Made by a program: the position numbers and the translations under genes. Under the pieces are notes generated by a model, which was given only the letters and a program-made list of their open reading frames with translations, had not been told where the DNA came from and ran no database searches. 62,767 nucleotides of DNA from Pseudomonas sp. SID14000 (GTDB lineage: Bacteria > Pseudomonadota > Gammaproteobacteria > Pseudomonadales > Pseudomonadaceae): contig NZ_NFZQ01000020.1 of the NCBI RefSeq assembly GCF_002165135.1, positions 1-62,767 of the forward strand, given 5' to 3'. Of this stretch, positions 50,454 to 58,680 are shown one piece after another; positions within the stretch are counted from its first letter, which is position 1; every line of letters starts with the position of its first letter.

Positions 50454-52583
50454 TCAGCCGTTAGGGCCCACGGTGGCAACGATGGTGACTTGCTTGTTGT
50501 CAGGTATTTCCTGATACGCCAGAACATGCAAATTCGGTACAGCCAGGCGACCGAAACGCGACAGCATGGCACGGATCGGGCCGGCGACCAGGAGGATGGC
50601 CGGCTGGCCCTGCATTTCCTGGCGCTGGGCCGCCTCGATCAGCGAACGCTGCAGCTTCTCGGCCATGCTCGGCTCCAGAAGAACTCCGTCTTCCTGACCT
50701 TGCCCAGCCCTTTGCAGACTATTGAGCAAAATCTGTTCCAACCTTGGCTCCAAGGTAATCACTGGCAGCTCCGACTCAACGCCAACAATGCTTTGCACGA
50801 TGGCGCGACACAATCCGACGCGCACTGCCGCCACCAACGCGGCGGTATCTTGACTCTTGCTGGCGTTGTTCGCAATCGCCTCGGCGATACTGCGAATATC
50901 GCGCACTGGCACCTGTTCCGACAACAGCGCTTGCAGCACCTTGAGCAGGCCCGACAAGGAAATGACACCCGGCACCAACTCTTCTGCAAGTTTAGGCGAT
51001 GCCTTGGCCAGCACCTGCAGCAGCTGCTGGACCTCTTCGTGGCCGATCAGCTCATGGCAGTGCTTCTGCAGGATCTGGTTGAGGTGGGTGGCCACCACGG
51101 TACTGGCATCGACCACGGTGTAGCCCAGCGACTGCGCCTGGGCGCGCTGGCCGACGTCGATCCACACGGCTTCAAGGCCAAATGCCGGGTCGCGTGCGGC
51201 AATGCCGTTGAGGGTGCCGAATACCTGCCCCGGGTTGATGGCCAGTTCGCGGTCCGGGTAGATCTCGGCTTCGGCCAGGATCACCCCCATCAGGGTCAGG
51301 CGATAGGCGCTGGGCTGCAGGTCGAGGTTGTCGCGGATGTGCACGGTGGGCATGAGGAAGCCCAGGTCTTGCGACAGCTTCTTGCGCACGCCCTTGATCC
51401 GCGCCAGCAACTGGCCACCCTGGTTGCGATCGACCAGCGGGATCAGCCGGTAGCCAACCTCCAGGCCGATCATGTCGATCGGCGTGACGTCGTCCCAGCC
51501 CAGCTCCTTGGTTTCCAGCGCACGCTGTGGCGAGGGCAGCAGGTCCTGCTGGCGCTGCGCCTCTTGCTGCGCTTGCACCTTGGCCTTCTGCTGCTTCTTC
51601 CATACCAGGTAGGCGCCGCCACCGGCCAGCAGGCCGAGGCTGAGGAAGGCCACGTGCGGCATGCCCGGCACCAGACCCATGACGATCATCAGTGCGCCCG
51701 ACACTGCCAGCGCCTTGGGCGAATCGAACATCTGCCGGTTGATCAGCTTGCCCATGTCCTCGGAGCCCGAGGCCCGGGTAACCATGATCGCGGCGGCCGT
51801 GGACAGCAACAGTGATGGCAATTGCGCCACCAAACCGTCACCGATGGTCAGCAGGGCGTACACCTTGCCGGCATCGCCGAAGCTCATGCCGTGCTGCAGC
51901 ATGCCGATGAGCATGCCGCCAATCAGGTTGATGAAAAGGATCAGCAAGCCGGCGATGGCATCACCGCGGACGAATTTGCTGGCACCGTCCATCGAACCGT
52001 AGAACTCGGCTTCCTGCGCTACCTCGGCACGACGGTGCTTGGCCTGGGCCTGGTCGATCAGGCCGGCATTGAGGTCGGCGTCGATGGCCATCTGCTTGCC
52101 GGGCATGGCATCGAGGGTGAAACGTGCGCTCACTTCCGAGATACGCCCGGCGCCCTTGGTCACCACCACGAAGTTGATGATCATGAGGATGGCGAACACC
52201 ACGGCACCGACCACGTAGTTACCGCCGATCACCACCTCGCCGAAGGCCTGGATCACCTTGCCGGCAGCACCGTGGCCCTCCTGGCCATGCAGCATGACCA
52301 CCCGGGTAGAGGCCACGTTCAGGGCCAGACGCAACAGCGTGGCCACCAGCAGGATGGTGGGGAACGCGGCAAAGTCGAGCGGGCGCAGGGCATACACGCA
52401 GACCAGCAGGACCACGATCGACAGGGCGATGTTGAAGGTGAAGAACACGTCGAGCAGGAACGGCGGTATCGGCAACATCATCATTGCCAACATCACCAGC
52501 AGCAACAGCGGCACACCCAGGTTGCCCCGGCCGAGCCCGGCCAGGTTGTTACGGGCGTTGCTGATTAACTGAGTGCGATCCAC
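50454..52583 (-). CDS. flhA: Flagellar export gate protein FlhA (GTG start)
   Basis: A 709-residue export-gate protein. Seven to eight membrane helices fill residues 15-330, with the FHIPEP-type loop region KGAGRISEVSARFTLDAMPGKQMAIDADLNAG; a large cytoplasmic domain follows. The start is a GTG at 52583 (reading V-DRTQLISNARNN) with AGAGGACT at proper distance; longer frames run into the repeat upstream. A sigma54-type promoter lies about 55 bases upstream. FlhA forms the nonameric ring of the flagellar type III export apparatus. Confidence 0.95.
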   Translation of the reverse strand: MDRTQLISNARNNLAGLGRGNLGVPLLLLVMLAMMMLPIPPFLLDVFFTFNIALSIVVLLVCVYALRPLDFAAFPTILLVATLLRLALNVASTRVVMLHGQEGHGAAGKVIQAFGEVVIGGNYVVGAVVFAILMIINFVVVTKGAGRISEVSARFTLDAMPGKQMAIDADLNAGLIDQAQAKHRRAEVAQEAEFYGSMDGASKFVRGDAIAGLLILFINLIGGMLIGMLQHGMSFGDAGKVYALLTIGDGLVAQLPSLLLSTAAAIMVTRASGSEDMGKLINRQMFDSPKALAVSGALMIVMGLVPGMPHVAFLSLGLLAGGGAYLVWKKQQKAKVQAQQEAQRQQDLLPSPQRALETKELGWDDVTPIDMIGLEVGYRLIPLVDRNQGGQLLARIKGVRKKLSQDLGFLMPTVHIRDNLDLQPSAYRLTLMGVILAEAEIYPDRELAINPGQVFGTLNGIAARDPAFGLEAVWIDVGQRAQAQSLGYTVVDASTVVATHLNQILQKHCHELIGHEEVQQLLQVLAKASPKLAEELVPGVISLSGLLKVLQALLSEQVPVRDIRSIAEAIANNASKSQDTAALVAAVRVGLCRAIVQSIVGVESELPVITLEPRLEQILLNSLQRAGQGQEDGVLLEPSMAEKLQRSLIEAAQRQEMQGQPAILLVAGPIRAMLSRFGRLAVPNLHVLAYQEIPDNKQVTIVATVGPNG

Positions 52584-52637
52584 CGCGAGTCCTCTTGATG
52601 CAAAACTTTGACGCACAGGGGGCGCCTGGCGCTGGCT

Positions 52638-52655
52638 TTGCAAGAAGCTTTCCAA
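52638..52655 (-). promoter_or_regulatory. Sigma54-type promoter of flhA
   Basis: On the minus strand TTGGAAAGCTTCTTGCAA has the -24 GG and -12 GC dinucleotides exactly ten bases apart, with a good TTGCA -12 box. It would start transcription about 45 bases before the flhA GTG. FleQ with sigma54 controls flhA in pseudomonads, which fits. Confidence 0.65.
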
Positions 52656-52701
52656 CTTTGCTCGACGGTGTTCGCCCTGAGGTTTTTTTCGCCTGGCGAG
52701 A

Positions 52702-52763
52702 TCGAGCGCCGCCCGCGCGGCGCTTCGCGGGTGTTCGCCTTGACGCTTTCTGCGCCTGTGAAA
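52702..52763. repeat. Extra 62-base unit next to element copy B
   Basis: One 62-base unit (TCGAGCGCCGCCCGCGCGGC and on, ending CTGCGCCTGTGAAA) directly precedes the copy B arm, which begins with the same sequence. The same unit is repeated in tandem at 62,514. Confidence 0.75.
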
Positions 52764-53015
52764 TCGAGCGCCGCCCGCGCGGCGCTTCGCGGGACAAGCC
52801 CGCTCCCACATTTGCTGCAACGTGGCCATGCCTGTGGGAGAGGTGTTGTCAGCCGGGGGGCAGGACTTGAGACAGGTGATGCGGCAGCAATGCCAACTCA
52901 GAAATCCAGTCATCCCACCAAGGCAGGCAACCATGGCCTGACAGGTTCGGCACGTTGCAACAAATGTGGGAGCGGGCTTGCCCCGCGAAGCGCCGCGCGG
53001 GCGGCGCTCGATCTC
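52760..53015. mobile_element. 256-base MITE-like element, copy B, between flhB and flhA
   Basis: Terminal inverted repeats at 52760-52824 and 52951-53015 (65 bases, 62 pairing) enclose a 126-base core that aligns without gaps to the core of copy A (shared blocks CCATGCCTGT and CCATGGCCTG, AGGTTCGG). Eight more bases outside (GCGCCTGT and ACAGGCGC) extend the pairing here. It fills the gap between flhB and flhA, upstream of the flhA promoter. No protein is encoded. Confidence 0.72.
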
Positions 53016-53046
53016 ACAGGCGCTGAAATGGCATGGCGAACACCGG

Positions 53047-54189
53047 TCAACTGTCGCGGCGCAGGTCCGGCGGGATCGGCAGGTCGTCCTTTAGCGGCTC
53101 CGGCCGCTTGCCCTTGCCAGCCCGGTACTGGCGGACCTGGAATACATAGGCCAGCACCTGCGCCACCGCCAGGTACAGGCCGGCAGGGATTTCCTGCTCG
53201 AGCTCGGTGGAGTAGTAGATCGCTCGCGCCAAGGCCGGCGACTCGAGGATCTGGATCTTGTGCTCCACACCGATCTCGCGAATCTTCAAGGCCATGAAGT
53301 CGGTACCCTTGGCCAGCAGCAACGGCGCCGCACCGCCCTTGTCCGGGTCGTATTGCAAGGCCACCGCATAATGCGTCGGGTTGGTGATGATCACGTCCGC
53401 TTCGGGCACGGCCGCCATCATGCGCCGCTGCGACACCTCGCGCTGCAGCTGGCGAATACGCTGCTTGACCTCGGGCTTGCCTTCGCTGTCCTTGTACTCA
53501 TCCTTGATTTCCTGCTTGGTCATCTTCAGCTTTTTGTGCGTCTGCCACAACTGGAACGGCACGTCCGCCGCCGCGATCAACAGCAGCCCGGCCGACATCC
53601 ACAACGCACTCCAGCCCACCACCTGCAGGCTATGGATGATCGCCTGCTCCAACGGCTCATTGGCGATGGAGAGCAGTGCCTGGCGGTCATTGACCAGCAC
53701 CACTACCGCCACGACCAGAATCACGAAAAACTTGGCGAGTGCCTTTAACAGCTCGGTCAGCGCATTCAGCGAGAACATGCGCTTGATCCCCGACAAGGGA
53801 TTCATGCGGCTGAATTTCGGCTGAAGCAGGCTGCCGGAAAACAGGAAACCGCCCAGGGCAATCGGCGCGACGAAGGAAATCACGAACAACAGGATCAATA
53901 TCGGCTGCACCGCCCAGATGGCCATCTTGCCCGAGGCCAGCAGGAAGGCGCCCATGGCCCGCTCGTCAACGATGAAGTCGCGGGTCAGGCTGAAGTTCAT
54001 ACGCATCATCGCCAGCAGCGTCTCGGCCAGGTGGCCGCCGAACGCCAGCAGGCCACCAGCACCGGCCAAGGTCACCGCCACCGTGTTCAGCTCCTTGGAG
54101 CGCGCAATCTCGCCTTTCTCGCGGGCATCGCGCTTGCGCTTATCAGTGGGGTCCTCTGTCTTGTCCTGACCGCTTTCGCTTTCTGCCAT
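53047..54189 (-). CDS. flhB: Flagellar export switch protein FlhB
   Basis: A 380-residue export-gate protein with four membrane helices (about 30-210) and a cytoplasmic C-terminal domain. The self-cleavage motif NPTH is at residues 270-273. FlhB switches the export apparatus from hook to filament substrates together with FliK. It starts two bases after fliR. The 463-base gap to flhA is filled by the repeat element, so flhA has its own promoter. Confidence 0.95.
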   Translation of the reverse strand: MAESESGQDKTEDPTDKRKRDAREKGEIARSKELNTVAVTLAGAGGLLAFGGHLAETLLAMMRMNFSLTRDFIVDERAMGAFLLASGKMAIWAVQPILILLFVISFVAPIALGGFLFSGSLLQPKFSRMNPLSGIKRMFSLNALTELLKALAKFFVILVVAVVVLVNDRQALLSIANEPLEQAIIHSLQVVGWSALWMSAGLLLIAAADVPFQLWQTHKKLKMTKQEIKDEYKDSEGKPEVKQRIRQLQREVSQRRMMAAVPEADVIITNPTHYAVALQYDPDKGGAAPLLLAKGTDFMALKIREIGVEHKIQILESPALARAIYYSTELEQEIPAGLYLAVAQVLAYVFQVRQYRAGKGKRPEPLKDDLPIPPDLRRDS

Positions 54190-54191
54190 GC

Positions 54192-54968
54192 TCAGCGCGT
54201 CCTAGCCAGTTCACGCAGCCATTGCAGCGCTTCGCTGGCCAATGCCTGGTAATGGGAAAGTATATCCGCCAGGCCGACCCAGAAAATGAACATGCCCATG
54301 ACCAGAGTCAGCGGAAAACCGATGGAGAAAATGTTCAACTGCGGCGCTGCACGCGTCATTACGCCAAAGGCGATGTTGACCACCAGCAGCGCTGCGATAG
54401 CCGGCAGGATCAGCAGCAGGCCGGCACCGAACACCCAGCCCAGGCGCCCGGCCAGCTCCCAGAAGTGGTTGACCACCAGCGCATTGCCCACCGGCAAAGT
54501 GGTGAAGCTTTCGGTCAGTACCTCGAACACCACCAGGTGGCCATTCATCAGCAGGAACAACACGCTCACCAGCATGGTCATGAACTGGCTGATCACCGTG
54601 ACGTTGACACCGTTGGCTGGGTCGACCATCGAAGCGAAGGCCATGCCCATCTGCACCGCGACGATCTGCCCGGCAATCACGAAGACCTGGAACAACAGCT
54701 GCAAGGCCAGGCCGAACAGCGCGCCGACGATGATCTGCTCGGCGCACAACAGCAAACCCCGCAGGCTGAGCGGGTCAAATTCAGGCAGGGGCGGGAGCGC
54801 CGGCACGATCACCACGGTAATCGCCACCGCCACGTACAGACGCACCCGCGCCGGCAACATGCGGGTGCCAAAGATAGGCATGGTCATCAGCACTGCAGTC
54901 ACCCTGAACAACGGCAGGATGAAGGTGGCGACCCAGGTGCCGATCTGCGTGTCGGTCAACTCCAGCAT
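54192..54968 (-). CDS. fliR: Flagellar export protein FliR
   Basis: A 258-residue polytopic membrane protein of the FliPQR export core. Six to seven helices cover the length; family blocks include PIFGTRMLPARVRLYVAVAIT, GQIVAVQMGMAFASMVDPANGVNVTVISQF and LNIFSIGFPLTLVMGMFIFW. It starts seven bases after fliQ and precedes flhB directly. Confidence 0.95.
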   Translation of the reverse strand: MLELTDTQIGTWVATFILPLFRVTAVLMTMPIFGTRMLPARVRLYVAVAITVVIVPALPPLPEFDPLSLRGLLLCAEQIIVGALFGLALQLLFQVFVIAGQIVAVQMGMAFASMVDPANGVNVTVISQFMTMLVSVLFLLMNGHLVVFEVLTESFTTLPVGNALVVNHFWELAGRLGWVFGAGLLLILPAIAALLVVNIAFGVMTRAAPQLNIFSIGFPLTLVMGMFIFWVGLADILSHYQALASEALQWLRELARTR

Positions 54969-54975
54969 CGCCGCG

Positions 54976-55245
54976 TCAACCGATCAGCTGCGGGATGTTG
55001 GTGTAGAGACTGGTGATGTACTCCATGAACTTCTGCACCAGCCACGGCCCGGCGATGATCAGCGTGACCAGCATCACCAGCAGGCGCGGCAAGAAGCTCA
55101 GGGTCTGTTCGTTGATCTGCGTGGCAGCCTGGAACATCGCCACCACCAGGCCCACCAGCAGGCTCGGCACCACCAGCACGGCAACCATAAGGGTAGTCAG
55201 CCACAGGGCATCACGGAACAGGTCGACAGCTACTTCAGGGGTCAT
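54976..55245 (-). CDS. fliQ: Flagellar export protein FliQ
   Basis: An 89-residue two-helix membrane protein of the export core (LFRDALWLTTLMVAVLVVPSLLVGLVVAMFQAATQINEQTLSFLPRLL pattern). Length and residue pattern match the family. It lies between fliP (21-base gap) and fliR. Confidence 0.95.
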   Translation of the reverse strand: MTPEVAVDLFRDALWLTTLMVAVLVVPSLLVGLVVAMFQAATQINEQTLSFLPRLLVMLVTLIIAGPWLVQKFMEYITSLYTNIPQLIG

Positions 55246-55266
55246 CGGCGGCTCTCCTTGACGGCG

Positions 55267-56022
55267 TCAGACGCCGCCGAAACTACTGGCCAGGGTCCCC
55301 ATGATCAGCGCCCAGCCATCGACCAGCACGAACAGCATGATCTTGAACGGCAGCGAGATGATCAGCGGCGACAGCATCATCATACCCATGGCCATCAGCA
55401 CACTGGCTACCACCATGTCGATGATCAGGAACGGAATGAAGATCATGAAACCGATCTGGAACGCGGTCTTCAACTCGGAAGTGACGAACGCGGGCACCAG
55501 AATCGTCAGCGGCACCTGGTCCGGGCCGGCGATGTCGGTGCGCTTGGACAGGCGCATGAACAGGTCGAGGTCGCTTTGCCGGGTTTGCGCCAGCATGAAG
55601 TCCTTGAGGGGCCCCTGGGCCTTGTCGATGGCCTGCTGGGCGGTCATCTGCTCCTTCAGGTACGGCTGCAGCGCGTCCTGGTTCACCCGGTCGAATACCG
55701 GGGCCATGATGAACATGGTCAGGAACAGCGCCATGCCGGTGAGCAACTGGTTCGACGGCGTCTGCTGCAGGCCCAGCGCCTGACGCAGGATCGAGAACAC
55801 GATGATGATGCGGGTGAAGCTGGTCATCAGGATGACGAACGCCGGAATGAAGCTGAGCGCCGTCATGATCAGCAGGATCTGCAGGCTGACCGAATACTCC
55901 TGCTGCCCGTCCGGGGTATTGGACAGGGTAATGGCCGGGATCGACAGCGGGTCGGCGGCCAGGGCCAGCGGCGCAGCCAGCAGCAGCACCAGAATCAACA
56001 ACATACGCAGCGCGCCGCTCAT
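55267..56022 (-). CDS. fliP: Flagellar export protein FliP
   Basis: A 251-residue membrane protein with a cleavable signal peptide (about 1-23, ending AAPLALAA) and four helices. Conserved blocks MTALSFIPAFVILMTSFTRIIIVFSILRQALG and FIPFLIIDMVVASVLMAMGMMMLSP are intact. It forms the export pore with FliQ and FliR. The ATG at 56022 overlaps the fliO stop. Confidence 0.95.
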   Translation of the reverse strand: MSGALRMLLILVLLLAAPLALAADPLSIPAITLSNTPDGQQEYSVSLQILLIMTALSFIPAFVILMTSFTRIIIVFSILRQALGLQQTPSNQLLTGMALFLTMFIMAPVFDRVNQDALQPYLKEQMTAQQAIDKAQGPLKDFMLAQTRQSDLDLFMRLSKRTDIAGPDQVPLTILVPAFVTSELKTAFQIGFMIFIPFLIIDMVVASVLMAMGMMMLSPLIISLPFKIMLFVLVDGWALIMGTLASSFGGV

Positions 56023-56456
56023 CACTTCTTGTCCTTAGGGTCCTTGCCCATCAGCTCCATCAGCCGCTGGGCAAACTCCGGCGTCGCCTGGCGGGCGCTT
56101 TCCGGTACTTCCACGGGTTCGGCCAGCACATGCAGGGCCTCGATGCTGCCGGGGGTATGGCCGATCAGGATCTGTTCCTTGCCCACCTGCACCAGCAGCA
56201 GGCGGTCACGCGGGCCGATGGCCCGGCTGCCGACGATCTCGATCACCTGCCCCCCCTTCACCGCCGTGCTCTGCAAGCGCCGCAGCAACCAGGCCAGGAA
56301 GAAGATCAGGCCGACCACCAGCAGCAGGCCGAAGACCATCTGCGCCAGTTGCCCGCCGAGACTGCCAGGCGCTGCTGCCGGGGGTGCCGTCGGCGTGGCC
56401 GCGGCCAGGCAGGCCTGGCTGGCGAGCAACGCGGCGAACGCCGCGATGGCGCGCAT
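56022..56456 (-). CDS. fliO: Flagellar export assembly protein FliO
   Basis: A 144-residue protein with a signal-like N-terminus, one membrane helix (about 40-62; MVFGLLLVVGLIFFLAWLLRRLQ) and the FliO domain behind it (IEIVGSRAIGPRDRLLLVQVGKEQILIGHTPG). It stabilises FliP during gate assembly. The start is uncertain: the ATG at 56456 has GAAGGG close upstream, while a GTG at 56468 directly follows the fliN stop and would add four residues. Confidence 0.88.
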   Translation of the reverse strand: MRAIAAFAALLASQACLAAATPTAPPAAAPGSLGGQLAQMVFGLLLVVGLIFFLAWLLRRLQSTAVKGGQVIEIVGSRAIGPRDRLLLVQVGKEQILIGHTPGSIEALHVLAEPVEVPESARQATPEFAQRLMELMGKDPKDKK

Positions 56457-56468
56457 CGTGCCCTTCAC

Positions 56469-56939
56469 TCAGCGCAGCTTCTTGATACGTTCGCTGGGGC
56501 TGATCACGTCGGTCAGGCGGATGCCGAACTTCTCGTTGACCACCACCACTTCGCCATGGGCGATCAGCGTGCCGTTGACCAGCACGTCGAGCGGCTCGCC
56601 AGCCAGGCGGTCGAGCTCGATCACCGAGCCCTGGTTAAGCTGCAACAGGTTGCGGATGTTGATCTCGGTGCTGCCCACTTCCATGGAAATGCTCACCGGG
56701 ATGTCCAGGATCACGTCCAGGTTAGGGCCTTCGAGGCTGACGTTTTCGTTCGGCTTCGGCGAGCTGGCGAACTCCTCCATCGGCAGGCGGCCCGGGCCGC
56801 TGGTGCTGCTACCGGTGTCACCACCCAGCAGTGCATCGATGTCGGCCTGGCCGGCTGCACCGGTTTCTTCCAGTGCCGCAGCCCACTCATCGGCCAGTGC
56901 CTGGTCCTCTGGGGAGGTGATCTCGTTTTCGTTAGCCAT
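56469..56939 (-). CDS. fliN: Flagellar motor switch protein FliN
   Basis: A 156-residue C-ring protein. The acidic, flexible N-terminal region (about 1-75) is followed by the SpoA domain (about 78-150; DVILDIPVSISMEVGSTEINIRNLLQLNQGSVIELDRLAGEPLDVLVNG). With FliM and FliG it sets rotation direction. GAGGAAACC precedes the ATG at 56939. Confidence 0.95.
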   Translation of the reverse strand: MANENEITSPEDQALADEWAAALEETGAAGQADIDALLGGDTGSSTSGPGRLPMEEFASSPKPNENVSLEGPNLDVILDIPVSISMEVGSTEINIRNLLQLNQGSVIELDRLAGEPLDVLVNGTLIAHGEVVVVNEKFGIRLTDVISPSERIKKLR

Positions 56940-56986
56940 GGTTTCCTCGACAGGCATTCAATTCGTTATGTGCGACCGGCACGCCG

Positions 56987-57955
56987 TCAGCGGCGTTCGA
57001 TCGGGTCGATGATCTGCAACGCCAGGTTGCCCTTGTGCGAACCCAGGCGCGCCTTGAACGACGGCACGCCGTTGGCGCGCAGCACCAGGTGCTCGGGCAG
57101 CTCCACCGGGATCACGTCGCCAGGCTGCATGTGCAGGATGTCGCGCAGCTTCAGCTGGCGCCGGGCGACCGTGGCGCTCAGCGGCACGGCCACGTCAAGC
57201 ACGTCCTCGCGCAGGGCCTTGACCCAGCGCTCGTCCTGGTCATCCAGGTCGGACTGGAAACCGGCATCGAGCATTTCCCGCACCGGCTCGATCATCGAGT
57301 ACGGCATGGTCACGTGCAGGTCGCCGCCGCCACCGTCCAGCTCGATGTGGAAGGTGGACACCACTACCGCCTCGCTAGGGCCAACAATGTTGGCCATGGC
57401 CGGGTTTACCTCGGAGTTCATGTACTCAAAGGTGACCGGCATGATTGCCTGCCAGGCTTCCTTGAGGTCGACAAAGCACTGGTCCAGCACCATGCGCACC
57501 ACCCGCAACTCGGTGGGGGTGAACTCGCGGCCCTCGATCTTGGCGTGACGGCCGTCGCCGCCGAAGAAGTTGTCCACCAGCTTGAACACTAGCTTGGCGT
57601 CGAGGATGAACAGCGATGTGCCGCGCAGCGGCTTGATCTTGACCAGGTTGAGGCTGGTCGGCACGTACAGCGAGTGCACGTATTCGCCGAACTTCATCAC
57701 CTGTACGCCACCCACTGCCACATCGGCGGAGCGGCGCAGCAGGTTGAACATGCTGATACGGGTGTAACGGGCGAAGCGCTCGTTGATCATTTCCAGGGTC
57801 GGCATGCGACCCCGCACGATACGGTCCTGACTGGTCAGGTCGTAGCTTTTGATGCTGCCAGGCTCGGATGCACTCTCGGTCTGCACCAGCCCGTCGTCGA
57901 CGCCATGCAACAGGGCATCGATTTCATCCTGGGACAGCAGGTCCTGTACGGCCAT
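56987..57955 (-). CDS. fliM: Flagellar motor switch protein FliM
   Basis: A 322-residue C-ring protein. The N-terminal CheY-P-binding peptide DLLSQDEIDALLHG (5-18) is intact. The middle CheC-like domain has the GGXG-type loop in VAVGGVQV region and the C-terminal SpoA domain ends the protein. It starts nine bases after fliL. Confidence 0.95.
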   Translation of the reverse strand: MAVQDLLSQDEIDALLHGVDDGLVQTESASEPGSIKSYDLTSQDRIVRGRMPTLEMINERFARYTRISMFNLLRRSADVAVGGVQVMKFGEYVHSLYVPTSLNLVKIKPLRGTSLFILDAKLVFKLVDNFFGGDGRHAKIEGREFTPTELRVVRMVLDQCFVDLKEAWQAIMPVTFEYMNSEVNPAMANIVGPSEAVVVSTFHIELDGGGGDLHVTMPYSMIEPVREMLDAGFQSDLDDQDERWVKALREDVLDVAVPLSATVARRQLKLRDILHMQPGDVIPVELPEHLVLRANGVPSFKARLGSHKGNLALQIIDPIERR

Positions 57956-57964
57956 TGCGGACTC

Positions 57965-58462
57965 CTACTGCAATACGAAATTGGTGAACAGCAACTGGTC
58001 GACGACCGGCTTGCCGACTTCCTTCTGCGCCACTTCCTGAACCACCACGGTGGCCTTCTGGCGCAGCATTTCCTGCCCCACCGGGCTGCCGGCCAGGGTG
58101 TCGAAACCTTGCCCGGAGAACATCATCACCAGGTTGTTACGGATCACCGGCATGTGCACCTTGAGGGCATCCAGGTCGGCCTGGTTGCGCGCTTGCAGGG
58201 TGATGCTGACCTGCATGTAGCGCTGGCGACCGTTCTGGTTGAAGTTGACCACGAAGGCCGGGGCCAACGCCTCGTAGATAGCCGCAGGCTTGACGTTACT
58301 GGCTACAGGTTCGGCGCCCGGGGCCGGCTCGCTCTTGTGCATGATGAACCAGGTAGCGCCCACCGAAAGGCCGATCGCCAGCAATAGGCCCACTACTGCC
58401 AGCAGGATCAGCTTGAGTTTGCCTTTAGTGGCGGGGTCTTTGACTGCTTCGCTCTTCGCCAT
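57965..58462 (-). CDS. fliL: Flagellar basal-body protein FliL
   Basis: A 165-residue single-helix membrane protein: short cytoplasmic N-terminus, helix at about 17-38 (LILLAVVGLLLAIGLSVGATWFIM) and a periplasmic domain with FVVNFNQNGRQRYMQVSITLQ. FliL stabilises stators around the motor. A sigma54-type promoter lies 50 bases upstream, making fliL the likely first gene of fliLMNOPQR-flhB. Confidence 0.94.
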   Translation of the reverse strand: MAKSEAVKDPATKGKLKLILLAVVGLLLAIGLSVGATWFIMHKSEPAPGAEPVASNVKPAAIYEALAPAFVVNFNQNGRQRYMQVSITLQARNQADLDALKVHMPVIRNNLVMMFSGQGFDTLAGSPVGQEMLRQKATVVVQEVAQKEVGKPVVDQLLFTNFVLQ

Positions 58463-58511
58463 GCCAATAATCCGTCGTCCATCGGGGGTTCAAGGGAGAA
58501 TGGCTTGGCTT

Positions 58512-58529
58512 GAGCAAGTGTTATGCCAG
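58512..58529 (-). promoter_or_regulatory. Sigma54-type promoter of the fliL operon
   Basis: On the minus strand CTGGCATAACACTTGCTC matches the sigma54 consensus TGGCAC-N5-TTGCT in all but one base, with exact spacing. The expected transcription start is about 40 bases before the fliL ATG. FleQ would be the activator. Confidence 0.75.
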
Positions 58530-58566
58530 ATTTTGCAGTGGGGCGATTTCAGCAGGGTCAACTGTG

Positions 58567-58666
58567 CTGGCTTCTTCGCGGGTGAACCCGCTCCCACAGG
58601 ACCTCCACAGGCTTCGAAACCTGCACTGTACTTGTGGGAGCGGGTTTACCCGCGAAGAGGCCAGTA
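58567..58666. repeat. Inverted REP pair between fliK and fliL
   Basis: Two REP arms (CTTCTTCGCGGGTGAACCCG and its complement) with a spacer of about 40 bases. It lies between the fliK stop and the fliL promoter and can end the upstream transcript. Confidence 0.88.
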
Positions 58667-58680
58667 CAGGCAATCGGGAT

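Noticed and set aside
52595..53297. Open frames reading ERRPRGASRDKPAP through the repeat element, found also near 21.9 kb and 62.6 kb
   Set aside because: The peptides come from the inverted repeat sequence itself, have no start signals and differ in frame between copies.
54286..57012. A 908-codon plus-strand open frame opposite fliR to fliN
   Set aside because: It crosses five well-supported minus-strand genes, has low-complexity composition and no recognisable domain; it is a GC-bias shadow.
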